64,000 nt of DNA, from contig NZ_WHNZ01000039.1 in the NCBI RefSeq assembly GCF_013141725.1, positions 1 to 64,000 of the forward strand, written 5' to 3'. Numbering within the stretch: the first letter of the stretch is position 1; each line of letters starts with the position of its first letter. Source of the stretch: Paenibacillus planticolens (GTDB lineage: Bacteria; Bacillota; Bacilli; Paenibacillales; NBRC-103111). This document shows, in pieces, positions 46,930-55,958 of this stretch. Under the pieces are notes generated by a model that ran no database searches, was not told the origin of the DNA, and saw only the letters and a list, made by a program, of their open reading frames with translations. A program made the position numbers and the translations under genes.

Positions 46930-48599
46930 CACAGTCCGCCCTCCCATCTCCAGCCTGCCGGGTAACCGGAGCCCAATGTAACCGGCAATCGGCCCTTCAT
47001 CTTCAGCTCGCCCAATAAGCATTTGGCTGTGCTTTGCAGCGCCAGCGGGCGGCTTTCGTAAGCAGCGACGAAGGTAGAAACCTCCGGCAGCTCCAGCAAA
47101 TCGTACGGCACGCGCAGCGCGACGACGACAAGCGGCTTGCCGAGCGCCTGCAGGGCGCGCACGAGCTCGACCTGCGCCGGATGGAATCGGGCGTTGTACG
47201 TCCCGATGACGATTTGCTCCGCTTCTTCAGCCGCTGCCAGCACCGATCCGGTCAGCCCGCCGACCTCTGCCAGCGGCAGCACGCGGTCGAGCACGTCGAG
47301 CCCTCGCTCCGCAAGCGCTGCGCCGAGGCTTGCCGGTCCGGCGTACGCTTCGTCGACGCCGGACGAAACCGCTGCGGCCACGGTGACCGCAAGCGTCTTC
47401 ACGCGCTTCAGCGGCAGCAGCCCCTGCTCGTCTTTGACGAGCGTGATGCTGGCTTCGCTGAGACGCTGGGCGACCGCGTAATGGTCCGCGGTCCCTACTT
47501 CAGCCGCAGAGCCCGTCTGCGGCACAAACAACCCGCGGCGCTCTTTGAGCGCGAGCAGCCTTTGCACCGACGCATCGATGCGCGCTTCGCTTATGCGGCC
47601 CTCTTGCACGGCCTGCTCGATCGCGAATATAGCGCCGAGCTGACGGTCAAGACTGTGGCTGATCAACACAAGATCAGCCCCGGCTTCGATCGCCGTGACG
47701 CTTGCAGCGACGGTGCCGTAGTGCTCGGAGATGGCGTGCATCTCCATGCAATCGGTCATGATGACGCCTTCGAAGCCCAGCTCCTCGCGCAGCAATCCGG
47801 TTAATACGGACTTGGAAAGCGTCGCAGGCAGCTTCTCGGCCTCGAAAGCCGGGAAATAAATATGCGACGACATAATCGCATCAACGCCGCCTTCAATAGC
47901 TCTAACGAACGGCACCAGCTCCAAAGAGCGAATGCGCTCTTGACCGTGTACAATCGTCGGCAAATCCAAATGCGAATCAACGCTCGTATCGCCGTGACCC
48001 GGGAAATGTTTGGCCGTCGCTACGACATTAGCGTCCTGGAAGCCCTGCACCGCACGTTGACCGAATTCAGCGACCAGCTCCGCGGACTCCCCAAAGGACC
48101 GCACGCCGATAACCGGATTGTTCGGATTGTTATTCACATCAAGCACGGGAGCAAAATTCAAATTAATCCCAAGCGCTCTCAGCTCTTTCCCAGAAATCAA
48201 GGCAGACTCATACGCCGCATCGGCATCTACTCCTGCACTTGCATTCTCACTCGCACTCGCTCCCGCACTTCCCGCAGCTCCCAAAGCTCCCGCCGCCAGC
48301 GCCATCTGACCAGGCATCAACGCAACGCCTTCCGTAATACGGGCAACCATTCCACCTTCTTGATCAATGGAAACCCAAAGCGGTAACGTCCCCGACTCCG
48401 CTGCGATCTGCTGCAACTGATCGGAAAGCTCAGCCACCTGCCCGGTCTGCTCCACGTTGCGTGCAAAATAAATGACGCCACCGACTTGATGCTCAGCGAT
48501 AAGCGTTTTAAGCTGATTCGTTACTTCTGTGCCTTCAAACCCGCAAAGAAGCATCTGCCCGATTTTCTCCCTAAGCGTCATGTCCTGAATTTGTTTCAT
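46929..48599 (-). CDS. nagZ: Beta-N-acetylglucosaminidase, GH3 (NagZ)
   Basis: 556 residues. Releases GlcNAc from the non-reducing end of muropeptides or GlcNAc-MurNAc. The GH3 NagZ signature KHFPGHGDTSVDSH, with the Asp-His acid/base loop, and the nucleophile Asp in VIMTDCMEM are present; a C-terminal domain of about 200 residues follows the barrel. No signal peptide, so it should act inside the cell unless exported otherwise; Bacillus NagZ is secreted. An Ala/Ser-rich insert (about 103-122) is unusual and looks like a slippage expansion. Confidence 0.94.
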   Translation of the reverse strand: MKQIQDMTLREKIGQMLLCGFEGTEVTNQLKTLIAEHQVGGVIYFARNVEQTGQVAELSDQLQQIAAESGTLPLWVSIDQEGGMVARITEGVALMPGQMALAAGALGAAGSAGASASENASAGVDADAAYESALISGKELRALGINLNFAPVLDVNNNPNNPVIGVRSFGESAELVAEFGQRAVQGFQDANVVATAKHFPGHGDTSVDSHLDLPTIVHGQERIRSLELVPFVRAIEGGVDAIMSSHIYFPAFEAEKLPATLSKSVLTGLLREELGFEGVIMTDCMEMHAISEHYGTVAASVTAIEAGADLVLISHSLDRQLGAIFAIEQAVQEGRISEARIDASVQRLLALKERRGLFVPQTGSAAEVGTADHYAVAQRLSEASITLVKDEQGLLPLKRVKTLAVTVAAAVSSGVDEAYAGPASLGAALAERGLDVLDRVLPLAEVGGLTGSVLAAAEEAEQIVIGTYNARFHPAQVELVRALQALGKPLVVVALRVPYDLLELPEVSTFVAAYESRPLALQSTAKCLLGELKMKGRLPVTLGSGYPAGWRWEGGL

Positions 48600-48673
48600 T
48601 CTCTGTCCCTCTCCCTTGTTCTTTCTCCTGCTCTATCTCTTGCTCTATTCCTTGCTCTTTTCCCGCTCTGTCC
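48600..48673 (-). repeat. Purine-rich short tandem spacer before nagZ
   Basis: Minus strand is nearly pure purine with drifting units like AGAGCAAGGAATAG. It lies between the BadF-type kinase stop and the nagZ start and includes possible ribosome binding sites (GGGAGAGGG). Slippage here could tune nagZ translation. Confidence 0.55.
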
Positions 48674-49588
48674 CTATTCCAAACGGTTCAAAGCCATCAG
48701 AACAGCCCCGCTCGCAGCATCCTTTTTGGCCTTGATACAGGCCAAATCCGGATATCTCTCGTTCAATCTCTCTACGAAAGCGTTCCGCACATAGTTATTG
48801 TTGAGCAGCACGCTCCCGGTCATGGCCAGACTCCCTTGCTGCATGGACAGCTTTTCCACGACGGGAACGGCAATCTCGAACAGCGATTGGGCGCTTTTGG
48901 CCGCAATAGCCAGCGCCGCTTCGTCTTCTTGCGTACAAGCCACTGACAGGATTGGCGCCAAAGCGGCAATGTCCTTCTTGTTCGTCTCTTTGTTATACAC
49001 AAAACCGATGATTTGCTGCACCGTCGTGAATTGAAGCTGCGCATAAACCATTTCGGTAATAACGGTCTCTTTTATCCTTCCATCCTGCGCCCGAACCAGA
49101 GCGGACAGCAGGTCGCGACCGATGCTGTAGCCGCTGCCCTCATCGTCGATGAGGTGACCGTAACCGCCTGCACGGTGAATCATTCCGTCCTCTTTTTTGC
49201 CGTAACAAATAGACCCTGTACCCGCAATCAGGATAATGCCGTATTCACTGTCATGGGCGCCGCAAAGCGCCGTCTCCTGATCGCCCGTAATAAATACTTT
49301 CCCTTGGTAGCCGCACTCCCTGACGTTCGCCTCCAAACGCACAGTTACGGTAGGGTTGCTAACCCCTGCCGCACCGATCACGATTTGCCTGCAGTTTTCG
49401 AGTCCCCCGCAGACGCCTGCGATTTCCTCAAAAATATCTTGAAAACTGCGCCGGATACTTTCCGCATCTTGCCCGTTATAATTAATCGCGCCGGATGTAA
49501 AGGTGTGTACCACGAGACCGCTCTCATCGGCAACCGTCACCGCCGTTTTGGTACCTCCGCCATCCAGTCCCGCTACGTATCTTTTCAT
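48674..49588 (-). CDS. BadF/BadG-type amino-sugar kinase
   Basis: 304-residue ASKHA kinase of the BadF/BadG/BcrA/BcrD family, with phosphate-1 motif GLDGGGTKTAV, adenosine and phosphate-2 blocks IILIAGTGSICYG and GGYGHLIDDEGSGYSIGRD, and C-terminal TGSVLLNNNYVR. Relatives include GlcNAc kinase and clostridial MurK, which phosphorylates GlcNAc and MurNAc. Given namZ and nagZ on either side, free GlcNAc and MurNAc are the likely substrates. A paralogue lies at 59461. Confidence 0.9.
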   Translation of the reverse strand: MKRYVAGLDGGGTKTAVTVADESGLVVHTFTSGAINYNGQDAESIRRSFQDIFEEIAGVCGGLENCRQIVIGAAGVSNPTVTVRLEANVRECGYQGKVFITGDQETALCGAHDSEYGIILIAGTGSICYGKKEDGMIHRAGGYGHLIDDEGSGYSIGRDLLSALVRAQDGRIKETVITEMVYAQLQFTTVQQIIGFVYNKETNKKDIAALAPILSVACTQEDEAALAIAAKSAQSLFEIAVPVVEKLSMQQGSLAMTGSVLLNNNYVRNAFVERLNERYPDLACIKAKKDAASGAVLMALNRLE

Positions 49589-49619
49589 AGGGTCACATCT
49601 CTTTTCTTCCGTTTTATTT

Positions 49620-50762
49620 CTATTTGTACAAATGATACTGCTCTTTCATTTGCGCAAAGGTACGGCTCTCTTCCCGGAATTGCTGAAGCAGCGCCGGAAC
49701 ATCCACGCTGTCTTGGCGATACACGTTATCTCCGCACAATAAGTCCATAAAAGGCCGCGATCCTTCCCGCAAAGGCGGCAGGAAAGCGAACTGCTCATAA
49801 TTGTTCTTAATCGTGTACAACAGGGTAATCCCCGTCTCCAAAGGCTGAACGGCACGAGTATCCAGCACATGAATCTGAACGCCGCTGCAGGATTCTCCTT
49901 GATGCTTGGAAAAGCTCGGTTTAAAGTAAACCGGCCGGAAAACGACGCCAGGCAGCCTCAATGCGTTCATTTCATCCGCCAGCTTCTGACCGTCGATGAA
50001 CGGAGCCCCTATCGCTTCGAAAGGAACCGTCGTTCCGCGCCCTTCCGACAAGTTCGTGCCTTCAAAAAGACACGTTCCAGGGTACAGCAAGGCGGAATTA
50101 AACCTTGGCAGCCCTAAGGACGGCATAATCCACTCGCGCCCGGTTTCCGGGAAAAGCATGTTCCGCTCCCAGCCTTCGCAGCGAACTACGTGCAGATCGC
50201 AATGCCAGTTCATTTGATCGTTTGCCATCATGGCAAGTTCCCCGACCGTCAGGCCGTAGCGCACAGCCAGCGGATAGTTGCCTACAAAAGATTGATACTC
50301 CGGCTTCAAAATGTTCCCTTCCACAGTCACCCCGTCCAGCGGGTTGATCCGGTCAAGAATGACAAAAGGTTTGCCTGCTTTCGCACAGTCTTCCAAAGCA
50401 TAGAGCATCGTATAAATAAATGTATAATAGCGGGTACCCACGTCCTGTATGTCATAGACTACCATATCGACTTCATCCAGCATCTCTTGGCTCAAACGCT
50501 TGGAATCCTTGCGGTATAAGCTATGTACCGGGACCTGCGTAATCGGGTCCAGATACGTTTCTACCAGTGCGCCTGCCGCTTGATCTCCCCGCACCCCATG
50601 TTCCGGCGAGAACATCGCTGTAAGATTGAAGTTCTCATGCAAAATTTGAATCGTAGATACAAAATCTTTGTTCAATCCCGTCGGCGCCGTAATCAGCCCC
50701 AGCCGTTTCCCTTTGAACAGATGGGCATACTGCCCGATACAATCAATACCGTTAAGAATCAT
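49620..50762 (-). CDS. namZ: Exo-beta-N-acetylmuramidase NamZ (DUF1343, YbbC-like)
   Basis: 380 residues. DUF1343 enzymes such as Bacillus subtilis NamZ remove terminal MurNAc from peptidoglycan fragments. Typical blocks are GKRLGLITAPTGLN, MFSPEHGVRGDQAAG, DIQDVGTRYYTFIYTM, LDRINPLDG, FEGTNLSEGRGTTVPFEAIGAPF and FRPVYFKPSFSKHQGE. No signal peptide is visible, unlike the exported Bacillus enzyme, which suggests it works on imported disaccharides. It follows a terminator-like hairpin at 50790. Confidence 0.92.
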   Translation of the reverse strand: MILNGIDCIGQYAHLFKGKRLGLITAPTGLNKDFVSTIQILHENFNLTAMFSPEHGVRGDQAAGALVETYLDPITQVPVHSLYRKDSKRLSQEMLDEVDMVVYDIQDVGTRYYTFIYTMLYALEDCAKAGKPFVILDRINPLDGVTVEGNILKPEYQSFVGNYPLAVRYGLTVGELAMMANDQMNWHCDLHVVRCEGWERNMLFPETGREWIMPSLGLPRFNSALLYPGTCLFEGTNLSEGRGTTVPFEAIGAPFIDGQKLADEMNALRLPGVVFRPVYFKPSFSKHQGESCSGVQIHVLDTRAVQPLETGITLLYTIKNNYEQFAFLPPLREGSRPFMDLLCGDNVYRQDSVDVPALLQQFREESRTFAQMKEQYHLYK

Positions 50763-50789
50763 CGCTTTCCCCTCGCCCCTGTTTGATTG

Positions 50790-50841
50790 AAAAAACCTCT
50801 ACCCGAGCCTTATGTTGGATAAGCGGCTGCGTGCAGAGGTC
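50790..50841 (-). terminator. Internal terminator between PIG-L gene and namZ
   Basis: Minus strand ACCTCT...AGAGGT with inner AGCCgCTTAT/ATAAGgCT, then TTTTTTC. No promoter is evident in the 27 bp between it and namZ, so namZ is either reached by read-through or driven from within the PIG-L gene. Confidence 0.8.
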
Positions 50842-50850
50842 GGATACTGT

Positions 50851-51558
50851 CTATAATTCAGTTTTGAGCACACGCATATTTTCTTCCGGAATCATGAACG
50901 TTTGTGCATATTCTTTTCTGGCTTCAAGGCCGCGAACTCTCATCAAATGTTTGTAATACTCCAAATACTGGAATGATTTGCTGCCTGTTACGAACCAATG
51001 CGTAGACACAGCCTTCACCCATAGCTCAAAAGCTTCTACGTCGAAGTCGACATACACATACGGACGGTAGTCGACCGCATCCTCCCAGTTCTCGGCATAA
51101 TACAATCTCTGGGCAAAATGTGCCGGGAGCTCCCGATCGAACGTCGGCAAGGCGGCGAAAAAGCGGGCATCGTTCACGATGCGGTGCGTTGTCATATGAT
51201 CCTTGTGCATGCTGTTCTTCCAATGCGTAATGATCACGTTAGGTCGAACCTGACGAATGACATCGCATACACGGAAACGCATCTCTTGGTTATCCTGCAA
51301 TTCGCCGTCCGGAATATCGTCGAATACGAACGCTTCCCCGCCCAGCATCTCGGCAAACGTTTTGGCCTCTTTCACTTTCTGCACGCGGTATTCGGCCATA
51401 TCTTGTCCTGCCGGAACGCCGCGTTCGCCTGCTGTCAGTGCCAGGGTCGCAATGCGATCCCCCTTCAAAGAGTGGCTTGCCAATACGCCCCCTGCCGTTA
51501 ATTCGGCATCGCCCACATGGCCGCCGATGGCCAGAATCGTTAACTTTTGCTCGCTCAT
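50851..51558 (-). CDS. PIG-L family deacetylase, variant active site
   Basis: 235 residues, LmbE/PIG-L fold. Family members (MshB, BshB, GlcNAc-PI deacetylase) remove N-acetyl from GlcNAc conjugates using zinc. The usual AHPDD motif reads GGHVGDAE here: zinc ligands H14 and D17 remain but the general-base Asp is G16. The HKDHMTTHR block supplying the third His ligand is present. ATG at 51558 lies 1 bp after the GNAT gene stop, with AAGGGAG upstream. It may act on a sugar released by the salvage pathway. Confidence 0.85.
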   Translation of the reverse strand: MSEQKLTILAIGGHVGDAELTAGGVLASHSLKGDRIATLALTAGERGVPAGQDMAEYRVQKVKEAKTFAEMLGGEAFVFDDIPDGELQDNQEMRFRVCDVIRQVRPNVIITHWKNSMHKDHMTTHRIVNDARFFAALPTFDRELPAHFAQRLYYAENWEDAVDYRPYVYVDFDVEAFELWVKAVSTHWFVTGSKSFQYLEYYKHLMRVRGLEARKEYAQTFMIPEENMRVLKTEL

Positions 51559-51559
51559 T

Positions 51560-52528
51560 TCACACAAACTCCCTTCTCATGACAGAAAATTGTTTGACGG
51601 TTGTAAAGCCTGCCTTCTCGTAGATACGGATGGCCGGATTCGTACTGCCCGTGTAGAGCGACATATATTCGGTTCCTATGGAACGAAAAGCTTCGCACAG
51701 CTTAAAGAAAAGCAGGCTGCCCAGACCATGTCCCTCATGCTCAGGAAGCACTCCGATACCCGCGAAGTAGCCGCGGCCGTTGTCCTGACGAATCACCGGA
51801 CCTGCAAATCCGATGACTTTTCCTTTATATGCAGCAATGACTACCGGCACACCATCTGCCGTGCACTGCCCGATTTCCTTTTGCCATAAAAGATTATTAA
51901 AGCCATTAAGCATTTCCTTAACGCCGTTATGCTTTTCCTTACTGAACAATTCCACCGTGTACTCTTCGGCTGCTGCTTTGCGTTCCTTGGCTCTTACATC
52001 GTCCGGTATGGTGAAACCGTCCAGCTTCAAATACATGGCGCACTCTTTGGCGCGTTCCACATATCCGGCTTGGAGCAAAAACGCGTATAACTTACTTTCA
52101 ATCGGCACTCCCGGCGCATTGTTATGCTCATGCTTCGGAGTCCCGGGTATATACCACGGCAATAACATCGGATTAAAAAATAAGACATCGCCTTGCTTTT
52201 TCCCCAGCTGCTGAAAGCGGTGCTCCAGAGCATCGAGCATGCCTTGATAATTCTCATCTGTTTGGAAGCCTTCGGCTAACACGATGCAGGTGATGTATCC
52301 CGCCGTTTCCCCAAGCGGCAGATCGTGCCCCGTGCAGCCGCAGGCAAAACCTTTAACCTCATTTTGCTCTAGTAAAACAAAAGTATTGTGTTCATCGAAA
52401 TAAGGGTTCGCCGTAAAAATGCGCTCAAAGGTTTGTTCGGTAAGCTCCTTGTAGCCATCTTTCACGGCTTCCTCATTCCATAAGGCAATAACGGACTGAC
52501 CATACTGTTGATCCCAAGACACAATCAT
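51560..52528 (-). CDS. Tandem GNAT acetyltransferase
   Basis: 322 residues with two GNAT-like halves. The C-terminal half has the clear acetyl-CoA loop GIGVLPEHEGHGLGSLLFFKL and the strand NPAIRIYEKAGF; the N-terminal half (to about 160) has a degenerate copy (YITCIVLAEGFQTDENYQGMLDALEHRF). It lies between the transporter and the PIG-L gene in the same unit. An acetyltransferase next to a deacetylase suggests acetyl-state control of amino sugars, but the substrate is unknown. Confidence 0.85.
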   Translation of the reverse strand: MIVSWDQQYGQSVIALWNEEAVKDGYKELTEQTFERIFTANPYFDEHNTFVLLEQNEVKGFACGCTGHDLPLGETAGYITCIVLAEGFQTDENYQGMLDALEHRFQQLGKKQGDVLFFNPMLLPWYIPGTPKHEHNNAPGVPIESKLYAFLLQAGYVERAKECAMYLKLDGFTIPDDVRAKERKAAAEEYTVELFSKEKHNGVKEMLNGFNNLLWQKEIGQCTADGVPVVIAAYKGKVIGFAGPVIRQDNGRGYFAGIGVLPEHEGHGLGSLLFFKLCEAFRSIGTEYMSLYTGSTNPAIRIYEKAGFTTVKQFSVMRREFV

Positions 52529-52562
52529 TCTGAAGTGATACCTCCCCCACGCGCGGCTTGTA

Positions 52563-53423
52563 TTAGCCCTTCACCGCTCCAACCGTTACACCTTCTAAGA
52601 AGTACTTTTGCAAGCTGAAGAACAGAACAAACATCGGCAGTGCAGAGATCGTAGCACCCGCCATCATCGGCGCGATAAACGTCGTATTGGCGAAGCGGAA
52701 GTTTTTGAGTCCGACCTGGATCGTCTGCATATCCATCGTATTGGTAACAAGCAGCGGCCAGAAGAATGTGTTCCAGCTGTCCATGAAGGTTAGAATCGCC
52801 ATAACCGCAAGTACGGTTTTGGACAACGGCAGAATAATTCTCCAATAGATCGTGAACTGGCTGCAGCCTTCGATTTTGGCGCTTTCCATAATCTCATTCG
52901 GGATGCTGCTCATAAACTGTTTAGCCAGGAAAATATTATATACCGTAACGATACCAGGCATAATTAACGCGCTGTACGTATTTTGCAGTTCGAACACGTT
53001 AACGACCAGAATATACAAGGGAACTTGCGTAACTTGGTAAGGAATCATCATGGAGACAAGCAGTACGGCGAACAGCACGCCTCTCCCTTTGAAACGAAGT
53101 TTAGAAAATGCATAACCCGCCATACTGGCAAAAATGACATTCGACACCATCACGGTAGTCGCCACGATCAGCGAGTTCAATATCCAACGATACGAATATT
53201 CACTGTAATCAAAGAAATATTTGAAAGAAGCAAAGGTAAACTTGCTTGGTAAAATGGAGTAGCTCACCGCTCCTGCCTCAACCGGATCGGCAAAGGAAGA
53301 AATAACCATGAAATAGATCGGAAATATCGTCGCCAAAGCAAAAAGTAGGAGGGCGATAAAAATGATTGAATTTCGAATGGTTTTTACTCTAGGTTTACCT
53401 GCGTGATTGCTGTATAAAGCCAT
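52563..53423 (-). CDS. Carbohydrate ABC transporter permease (MalG type)
   Basis: 286 residues with six predicted helices and the EAA loop EIMESAKIEGCSQFTIYWRIILPLSK that contacts the ATPase. It belongs to the CUT1 sugar-transporter family and pairs with the permease at 53479. No ATPase gene is in the operon, so a shared MsmK/UgpC-type ATPase is likely. Confidence 0.94.
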   Translation of the reverse strand: MALYSNHAGKPRVKTIRNSIIFIALLLFALATIFPIYFMVISSFADPVEAGAVSYSILPSKFTFASFKYFFDYSEYSYRWILNSLIVATTVMVSNVIFASMAGYAFSKLRFKGRGVLFAVLLVSMMIPYQVTQVPLYILVVNVFELQNTYSALIMPGIVTVYNIFLAKQFMSSIPNEIMESAKIEGCSQFTIYWRIILPLSKTVLAVMAILTFMDSWNTFFWPLLVTNTMDMQTIQVGLKNFRFANTTFIAPMMAGATISALPMFVLFFSLQKYFLEGVTVGAVKG

Positions 53424-53478
53424 TTTTTTATCCTCCCATTATAGGGATCTTTGAGCGGAGCTCAAAGTCTCTCCGTTC

Positions 53479-54384
53479 TTAATACTCGACGTCTTTTCCT
53501 ACATATTTGAACTGAATAACCGAAATGCCGGCGATAATAATAGCTAGAATCAGCGATTGCGCCGCGGCTTTACCGAACTCGAAATACGTGAATGCATTAT
53601 TAAAGATTAGGAGACCAACCATGGTCGTCGCATTATTCGGACCGCCACCTGTCATCAGGTACGCATTTTGGAACACTTGGAAAGATCCGATTACGCCCGT
53701 AACCAAAAGAAATAGCGTAGCCGGTTTCAAAGAAGGGACAACGATGTGCCAGAGCTTCTGGAAAAAGTTCGCGCCATCCATTTCCGCTGCTTCATAATAC
53801 GTATCATCAATGCCGAGCAATCCGGCCAGGTAGATGATAATGCTTGTGCCATGACTGGACAACCAGGACATCAGCACCAAAGAAAACATCGCTGTTTTGC
53901 TTGAACCCAACCAGTTCTGATTGGAGATACCGAAGAAATGAATCAACTGATTCAAAATTCCGCCTTCCATCGGATCGAAGATCCAAAGCCATACAACGGA
54001 TAAAGCAACGCCGGAAGCAACAACAGGCAAGTAGTAAACACCTTTGAAGAAGCCCTGCGTTTTTTTCCTGAGCGGGAGAATCAAAATAGCGATCACCATG
54101 GACAAGAACAAGTTAACAGGTACGGTCAAAATCGTGTATACGACGGTATTGCGCATAGCTTGCCAAAACAAGCCGTCTTTCAATGTAGAAACATAGTTGT
54201 CTAATCCAACATAGGTAGAACCAAGCGGCTTGTATTCTTGGAGACTAATGATAAACGCGCTTACGACCGGGTATGCGGTGAACATCGCAAAAACGACCAA
54301 AGCGACAGCAATAAATGCATATCCCCAAGCACCTTCTCCTTTGATTCCCCTTCTTTTCATCGGTTTAGCGATATTCGTAGCCAT
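53479..54384 (-). CDS. Carbohydrate ABC transporter permease (MalF type)
   Basis: 301 residues, six predicted helices, EAA loop TYYEAAEMDGANFFQKLWHIVVPSLKP. CUT1-family partner of the downstream permease. Its N-terminal MKRRGIKGEGAWGYAFIAVALVVF gives the usual first helix. By context it imports MurNAc, GlcNAc or a disaccharide of them. Confidence 0.94.
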   Translation of the reverse strand: MATNIAKPMKRRGIKGEGAWGYAFIAVALVVFAMFTAYPVVSAFIISLQEYKPLGSTYVGLDNYVSTLKDGLFWQAMRNTVVYTILTVPVNLFLSMVIAILILPLRKKTQGFFKGVYYLPVVASGVALSVVWLWIFDPMEGGILNQLIHFFGISNQNWLGSSKTAMFSLVLMSWLSSHGTSIIIYLAGLLGIDDTYYEAAEMDGANFFQKLWHIVVPSLKPATLFLLVTGVIGSFQVFQNAYLMTGGGPNNATTMVGLLIFNNAFTYFEFGKAAAQSLILAIIIAGISVIQFKYVGKDVEY

Positions 54385-54433
54385 ACTGTCAAACCCCCAA
54401 ACCCCGTTTCAGAAAACCCGGATTAAAATAGTT

Positions 54434-54467
54434 CGGATAGCCGTGCAACCTGCTTCACGACTATCCG
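54434..54467 (-). other. Stem-loop between binding-protein and permease genes
   Basis: CGGATAGtCGTG/CACGgCTATCCG, 12-bp stem with a 10-nt loop and no T run. Such hairpins after binding-protein genes usually protect the upstream mRNA and give more binding protein than permease. Confidence 0.7.
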
Positions 54468-54484
54468 AGGTTAATAACCTATGA

Positions 54485-55927
54485 TTAATCTTTCACAACG
54501 CCGTCTGCGCCAAATGCAGCAATCGCAGCGGTTTTCACGGCTTCATACATCGCTTCAGGCGTAATTTCCCCAGCGATTAGACCTTGGAACTTAGGCACGA
54601 TAACTTCTGTTTCCAGTTTAATCGCTTTAGCCCCTAAATCAGTCGGGATATCGGAACGAGCCGGTGTTGCGTGTTTCAGCATGTAGTCAACAGCCGCAAC
54701 GTTTTCTGGGCTTCTCTCGATTTTCAAGCTTTCAGCCGCTTTTTTAGCGGTTTGCGTGATGTGAGCGGAGAACAGATCGTTGTTTGTTACTGCAGCATTT
54801 TTACCGCTAGCCAGGAAGTAAGCCGCTTTTACGACATTTGCTTTGTGCTCGGCAGTAGGTTCTTTTTTGCCACGGAACGTCATGTAACCGTCAACCACGG
54901 TTGCGAACGATGGCTGCGCGCCTTGGAAAGTCGGAGCCGGCAATACAACATAATCAACAGGGATAGAATCTTTTACAGCACTTGCATCAGCTGCTTTCAG
55001 CTTCGCATTGTTCGTTTTTGCGGAATTTTCAAACACCGCAAGACCTTTACCTGTGATCATAGTTTGACCAGTCAAGAACATGTTCCAACGCTTACCAGCG
55101 TCAACGGAGCTGAGCTCTTTCGGCATGGAACCGTCATCAATCAGTTGACGAAGATCTTTTAGAAGACCCAGGTAGTTTTTGCTAGTGTATGCGTATTTCA
55201 AATCTTTATTAAACGCGTGCGGCATGCCGGCATTTTTCGCCATGATACCCAAATAGTCTACCGCAGCAACGCCTTTCACTGCAAACACGAAACCGTAGCG
55301 CGTTTTACCATTTTCGGTTACGACGCCTTTCTTGATCGCTTGACGGAATTCATCGTACGTCCATCCGTTTGTTTGCACTTTTTTCCAATCGATTCCCGCT
55401 TTTTCTAAGAACTCTTTATTTCCGCCCAATGCGTGTACTTCCATATACGCCGGGAAGCCGTAAAGACCTTTGCCGTTTTTCATGTAGTCAAGCGGAGCTT
55501 TATCATAATCATTAATCATTTCAGGAGTCGCTGCGTCCGTAATGTCCATGAGCAAACCTTGCTGCAAGTATTTCGGGATACCGTCAGAACCTCCGAAAGC
55601 AATATCCGGCGGGCTGCCCGCATTCACTTGCGTATCCAATTTCTGCTTCATATCTTCCCAGCTAGCCGGCTCGATTTTCAAAGTCAGATTCGGATACAAG
55701 GCATTGAAATCTTTCGACATTTGTTCGAAAGTCTTTTGATAATTCGGTGAAACCGGCGGCAGCAAAGCCGTAATGGTATCTTTCTCTGTTGAAGCGGCAG
55801 CCGAAGCTGCAGGAGCAGAAGCTGCAGGAGAAGCCGATTCTTTCGTACCGGAATTACCGCTACCACAAGCTGTTAAAGCCATAGTTAAAGCTACGACGGA
55901 CGCTAATACGGGCATTTTTCTTTTCAT
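54485..55927 (-). CDS. Extracellular solute-binding lipoprotein (CUT1)
   Basis: 480 residues. Lipoprotein signal with lipobox ALTACGSG at about residues 17-24, a Ser/Ala linker, and the family-1 binding-protein fold (FEQMSKDFNALYPNLTLKIE, QVNAGSPPDIAFGGSD, NGKGLYGFPAYMEVHALGGNK). It follows murQ by 31 bp with GGAGGTC as RBS, so cell-wall amino sugars are the likely ligand. The murQ-ABC linkage replaces the PTS transporter MurP of Bacillus subtilis and Escherichia coli. Confidence 0.93.
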   Translation of the reverse strand: MKRKMPVLASVVALTMALTACGSGNSGTKESASPAASAPAASAAASTEKDTITALLPPVSPNYQKTFEQMSKDFNALYPNLTLKIEPASWEDMKQKLDTQVNAGSPPDIAFGGSDGIPKYLQQGLLMDITDAATPEMINDYDKAPLDYMKNGKGLYGFPAYMEVHALGGNKEFLEKAGIDWKKVQTNGWTYDEFRQAIKKGVVTENGKTRYGFVFAVKGVAAVDYLGIMAKNAGMPHAFNKDLKYAYTSKNYLGLLKDLRQLIDDGSMPKELSSVDAGKRWNMFLTGQTMITGKGLAVFENSAKTNNAKLKAADASAVKDSIPVDYVVLPAPTFQGAQPSFATVVDGYMTFRGKKEPTAEHKANVVKAAYFLASGKNAAVTNNDLFSAHITQTAKKAAESLKIERSPENVAAVDYMLKHATPARSDIPTDLGAKAIKLETEVIVPKFQGLIAGEITPEAMYEAVKTAAIAAFGADGVVKD

Positions 55928-55958
55928 GAAAAACAGACCTCCTAATAATTTCAGTTAT

